Of a stretch of DNA of 64,000 nucleotides, positions 62,501 through 64,000 are shown piece by piece; position 1 is the stretch's first letter, and every line of letters begins with the position of its first letter. The notes under the pieces were generated by a model. That model did no database searches. It worked only from the letters and a program-made list of their open reading frames with translations, and had not been told where the DNA came from. The position numbers and the translations under genes were made by a program. Source of the stretch: Sindora glabra (Eukaryota; Streptophyta; Magnoliopsida; Fabales; Fabaceae); assembly GCA_020226215.1 (NCBI GenBank), contig CM035227.1:7805343-7869342 (forward strand). The letters run 5' to 3'.

Positions 62501-64000
62501 AATACAATTACATCCAACTCCCAAAAGAAAAAGGGAATTTCTGAGATGTACGAGTGGGAAGACATGAATGGAAAGAAAAACATTTAGTATTATTTAAACA
62601 ACTTCATAATGAAAAAAATAAAAAATTCATCAGAGTTCTTAATTCTCACGCTAGCCACGCAATGATTGTTTCAGGATTGAAGTGATTCAGCAAATTATAT
62701 TATGTAATATGAAGAGTTCTACAGGCGCAAACCCCCCTCGCATCCAAAATAACTTGAAAGACTAATAATGCCTGAACCAAGGAGTGAAATAGTGTCAAGG
62801 GGAAACAGCATTCACAGTAAACACTTTAGCAATCCTTAAAGTACAACAAGACTGTACCTAAAATCTTTCCTAGAAAGAAGAACTTTGATCAGCTGGAAAT
62901 CAAATACTATCTGCACATGAAACTAATACAGTACTCAGATGCAACACACATGACATGTTCTATTAAAATCTAAAGATGCAAATAGATGCTTTCACCTCAA
63001 GTAGCTCCAAATAGTAAAAAGCTTGGTCCATCACTTCCACCTTAAAGCTTCCATAATTTGTAACCCCAATATGTGATAAATCAGTGTCAGGAATGTCAGC
63101 CATCTTTGTTTCTGATATCTGTGTCAATTTACTACAAATTAGGCTCCATGTATAAAGCAAATTTTACAAAGGAGGGCAAATAATAGATCAAACTTCCTTA
63201 CAAGATAGGATGCTTGCAAATATCAACTTGCAGACATTTATTAACCCAACCAATTTTGAGATTTCTTTGTCTCTCTGAAATTACTTCATTGAATAACTAC
63301 TCTAAACAAATCTGAGATACTCACAGATAAAGTGTTGCCATAGATCTTGTCAATGATAGATTCTGGTGCAGGCTGTCCAGTACTGTAATTAAACTGGAGG
63401 AAACAGCAAATACACTAATCAAAAGCAGCAACTGGCACACTTGCACGCAGCAGCAAGTTTTAAACATCGGCTATGACTATGGTTATGTTGCAGGAAAAAT
63501 GCAATCTTTTAAATCTGTACATGTGTCATGACCATATCACCCGTATATAAACTTTCTTAACAGGGAACCTGAAATGGTTTCTGGCAAACTACAACATTTT
63601 AATCAAATCATTTCAATATTTTAAGCCCTGCCCTCATAACAGTTCAACTTTAGGAGTGTGAAAAATTGTACAAACATCAGTCAATCTACAATTGAGTCAG
63701 GGCAGCATGCCATTTAGTATACAAGAATATGAAAATATCACCTTAATACCCCACTCATATTCAGGTGCACCAGGATTATGGTCTGCACTCATAATAAATC
63801 CACCATTTACCTGTTAAAATAGGGAGAAAGAAGCATGTAAGCTAAAATCATCATGCCAGCCCTACATGTTGAAACATTGGAAGAGTAATAAGGAGTCACT
63901 TTGATCATCTCACCTTCCACTTCCTTGTCGCAGAAGAAACTGCTGGTGTTGAAAATATACAATCTCTGTATTGGAAACAAAAGATTATATACCCCACATT
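59553..64000 (-). pseudogene. Phosphoglucomutase pseudogene, intron-containing, 5' end beyond the window
   Basis: Seventeen exons on the minus strand: 63965-63914, 63810-63742, 63393-63325, 63118-62996, 62910-62858, 62281-62203, 62114-62050, 61968-61901, 61533-61415, 61333-61259, 61144-61030, 60559-60418, 60294-60213, 60129-60083, 59980-59903, 59815-59710 and 59620-59553. Together they cover plant PGM (glucose-1-P/glucose-6-P interconversion) from STPAVS to the terminal GREKPTVIT. The metal loop ASDGDGDR and sugar loop CGEESFGTGSDH survive. Lesions: catalytic phosphoserine replaced (SADHNPG for SASHNPG, codon 63783-63781), acceptor AG to AT at 61535-61534, stop TAA at 61438-61436, 1-base deletion at about 61120, and last donor GT to AT at 59709-59708. 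Two further introns have GC donors (62049-62048 and 61258-61257). Retained introns mean DNA-level duplication, not retroposition. Confidence 0.92.

Noticed and set aside
1..64000. CRISPR arrays, operons, tRNA or rRNA genes
   Set aside because: The DNA is plant nuclear. No regularly spaced short direct repeats with unique spacers and no tRNA or rRNA signatures were found by reading.

Overview
The window is AT-rich nuclear DNA from a flowering plant. It holds intron-containing genes with plant splice sites, a gibberellin 20-oxidase, plant class-I carboxylesterases, a plant-type phosphoglucomutase copy, and Copia, L1-like and RTE-like retroelement remnants. Protein style and gene content suggest a eudicot, probably woody; the species cannot be fixed from the sequence alone. 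Only about 10 percent of the window is recognisable gene or pseudogene.

Layout. 1-10 kb: AT-rich spacer with a 536-bp long-terminal-inverted-repeat transposon (1432-1967), a repeat-like stretch (about 2.9-5.9 kb) and a decayed minus-strand reading frame (about 7.1-8.0 kb). 10-23 kb: a head-to-tail cluster of four intronless carboxylesterase (CXE) units. The first (10084-11049) and fourth (21813-22811) are open. The second (19174-20159) has a stop at codon 4 and a 1-base frameshift, and the third (20516-21492) has a single 1-base deletion. The 8-kb gap between the first and second holds an L1-like LINE relic, a tandem duplication and a palindrome-bearing minisatellite. 22.8-32.7 kb: a gene desert with a cluster of TGGGCC motifs. 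32.7-34.1 kb: a complete three-exon gibberellin 20-oxidase on the minus strand with a TATA box. 34-59.5 kb: repeat-rich DNA with a second LINE relic (minus), a degenerate array of about 450-bp units interrupted by an RTE LINE tail and a 5.25-kb Copia element (each with target-site duplications), and a 2.35-kb LTR element that encodes a gag zinc knuckle but no visible pol. 59.5-64 kb: the last 17 exons of a phosphoglucomutase copy on the minus strand, intron-exon structure preserved but broken by several lesions; it runs off the window end.

Functionally there are three likely working genes: two CXE hydrolases and one gibberellin-biosynthesis oxidase. CXE proteins share a fold with the gibberellin receptor GID1, but these copies keep a catalytic His and look like hydrolases, so their nearness to the GA20-oxidase is probably coincidence. 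No clearly new multi-gene system was found. The most unusual material is the oxyanion-loop change in the first CXE gene, the structured decay of the phosphoglucomutase copy, the nested insertions and the gag-only LTR element.
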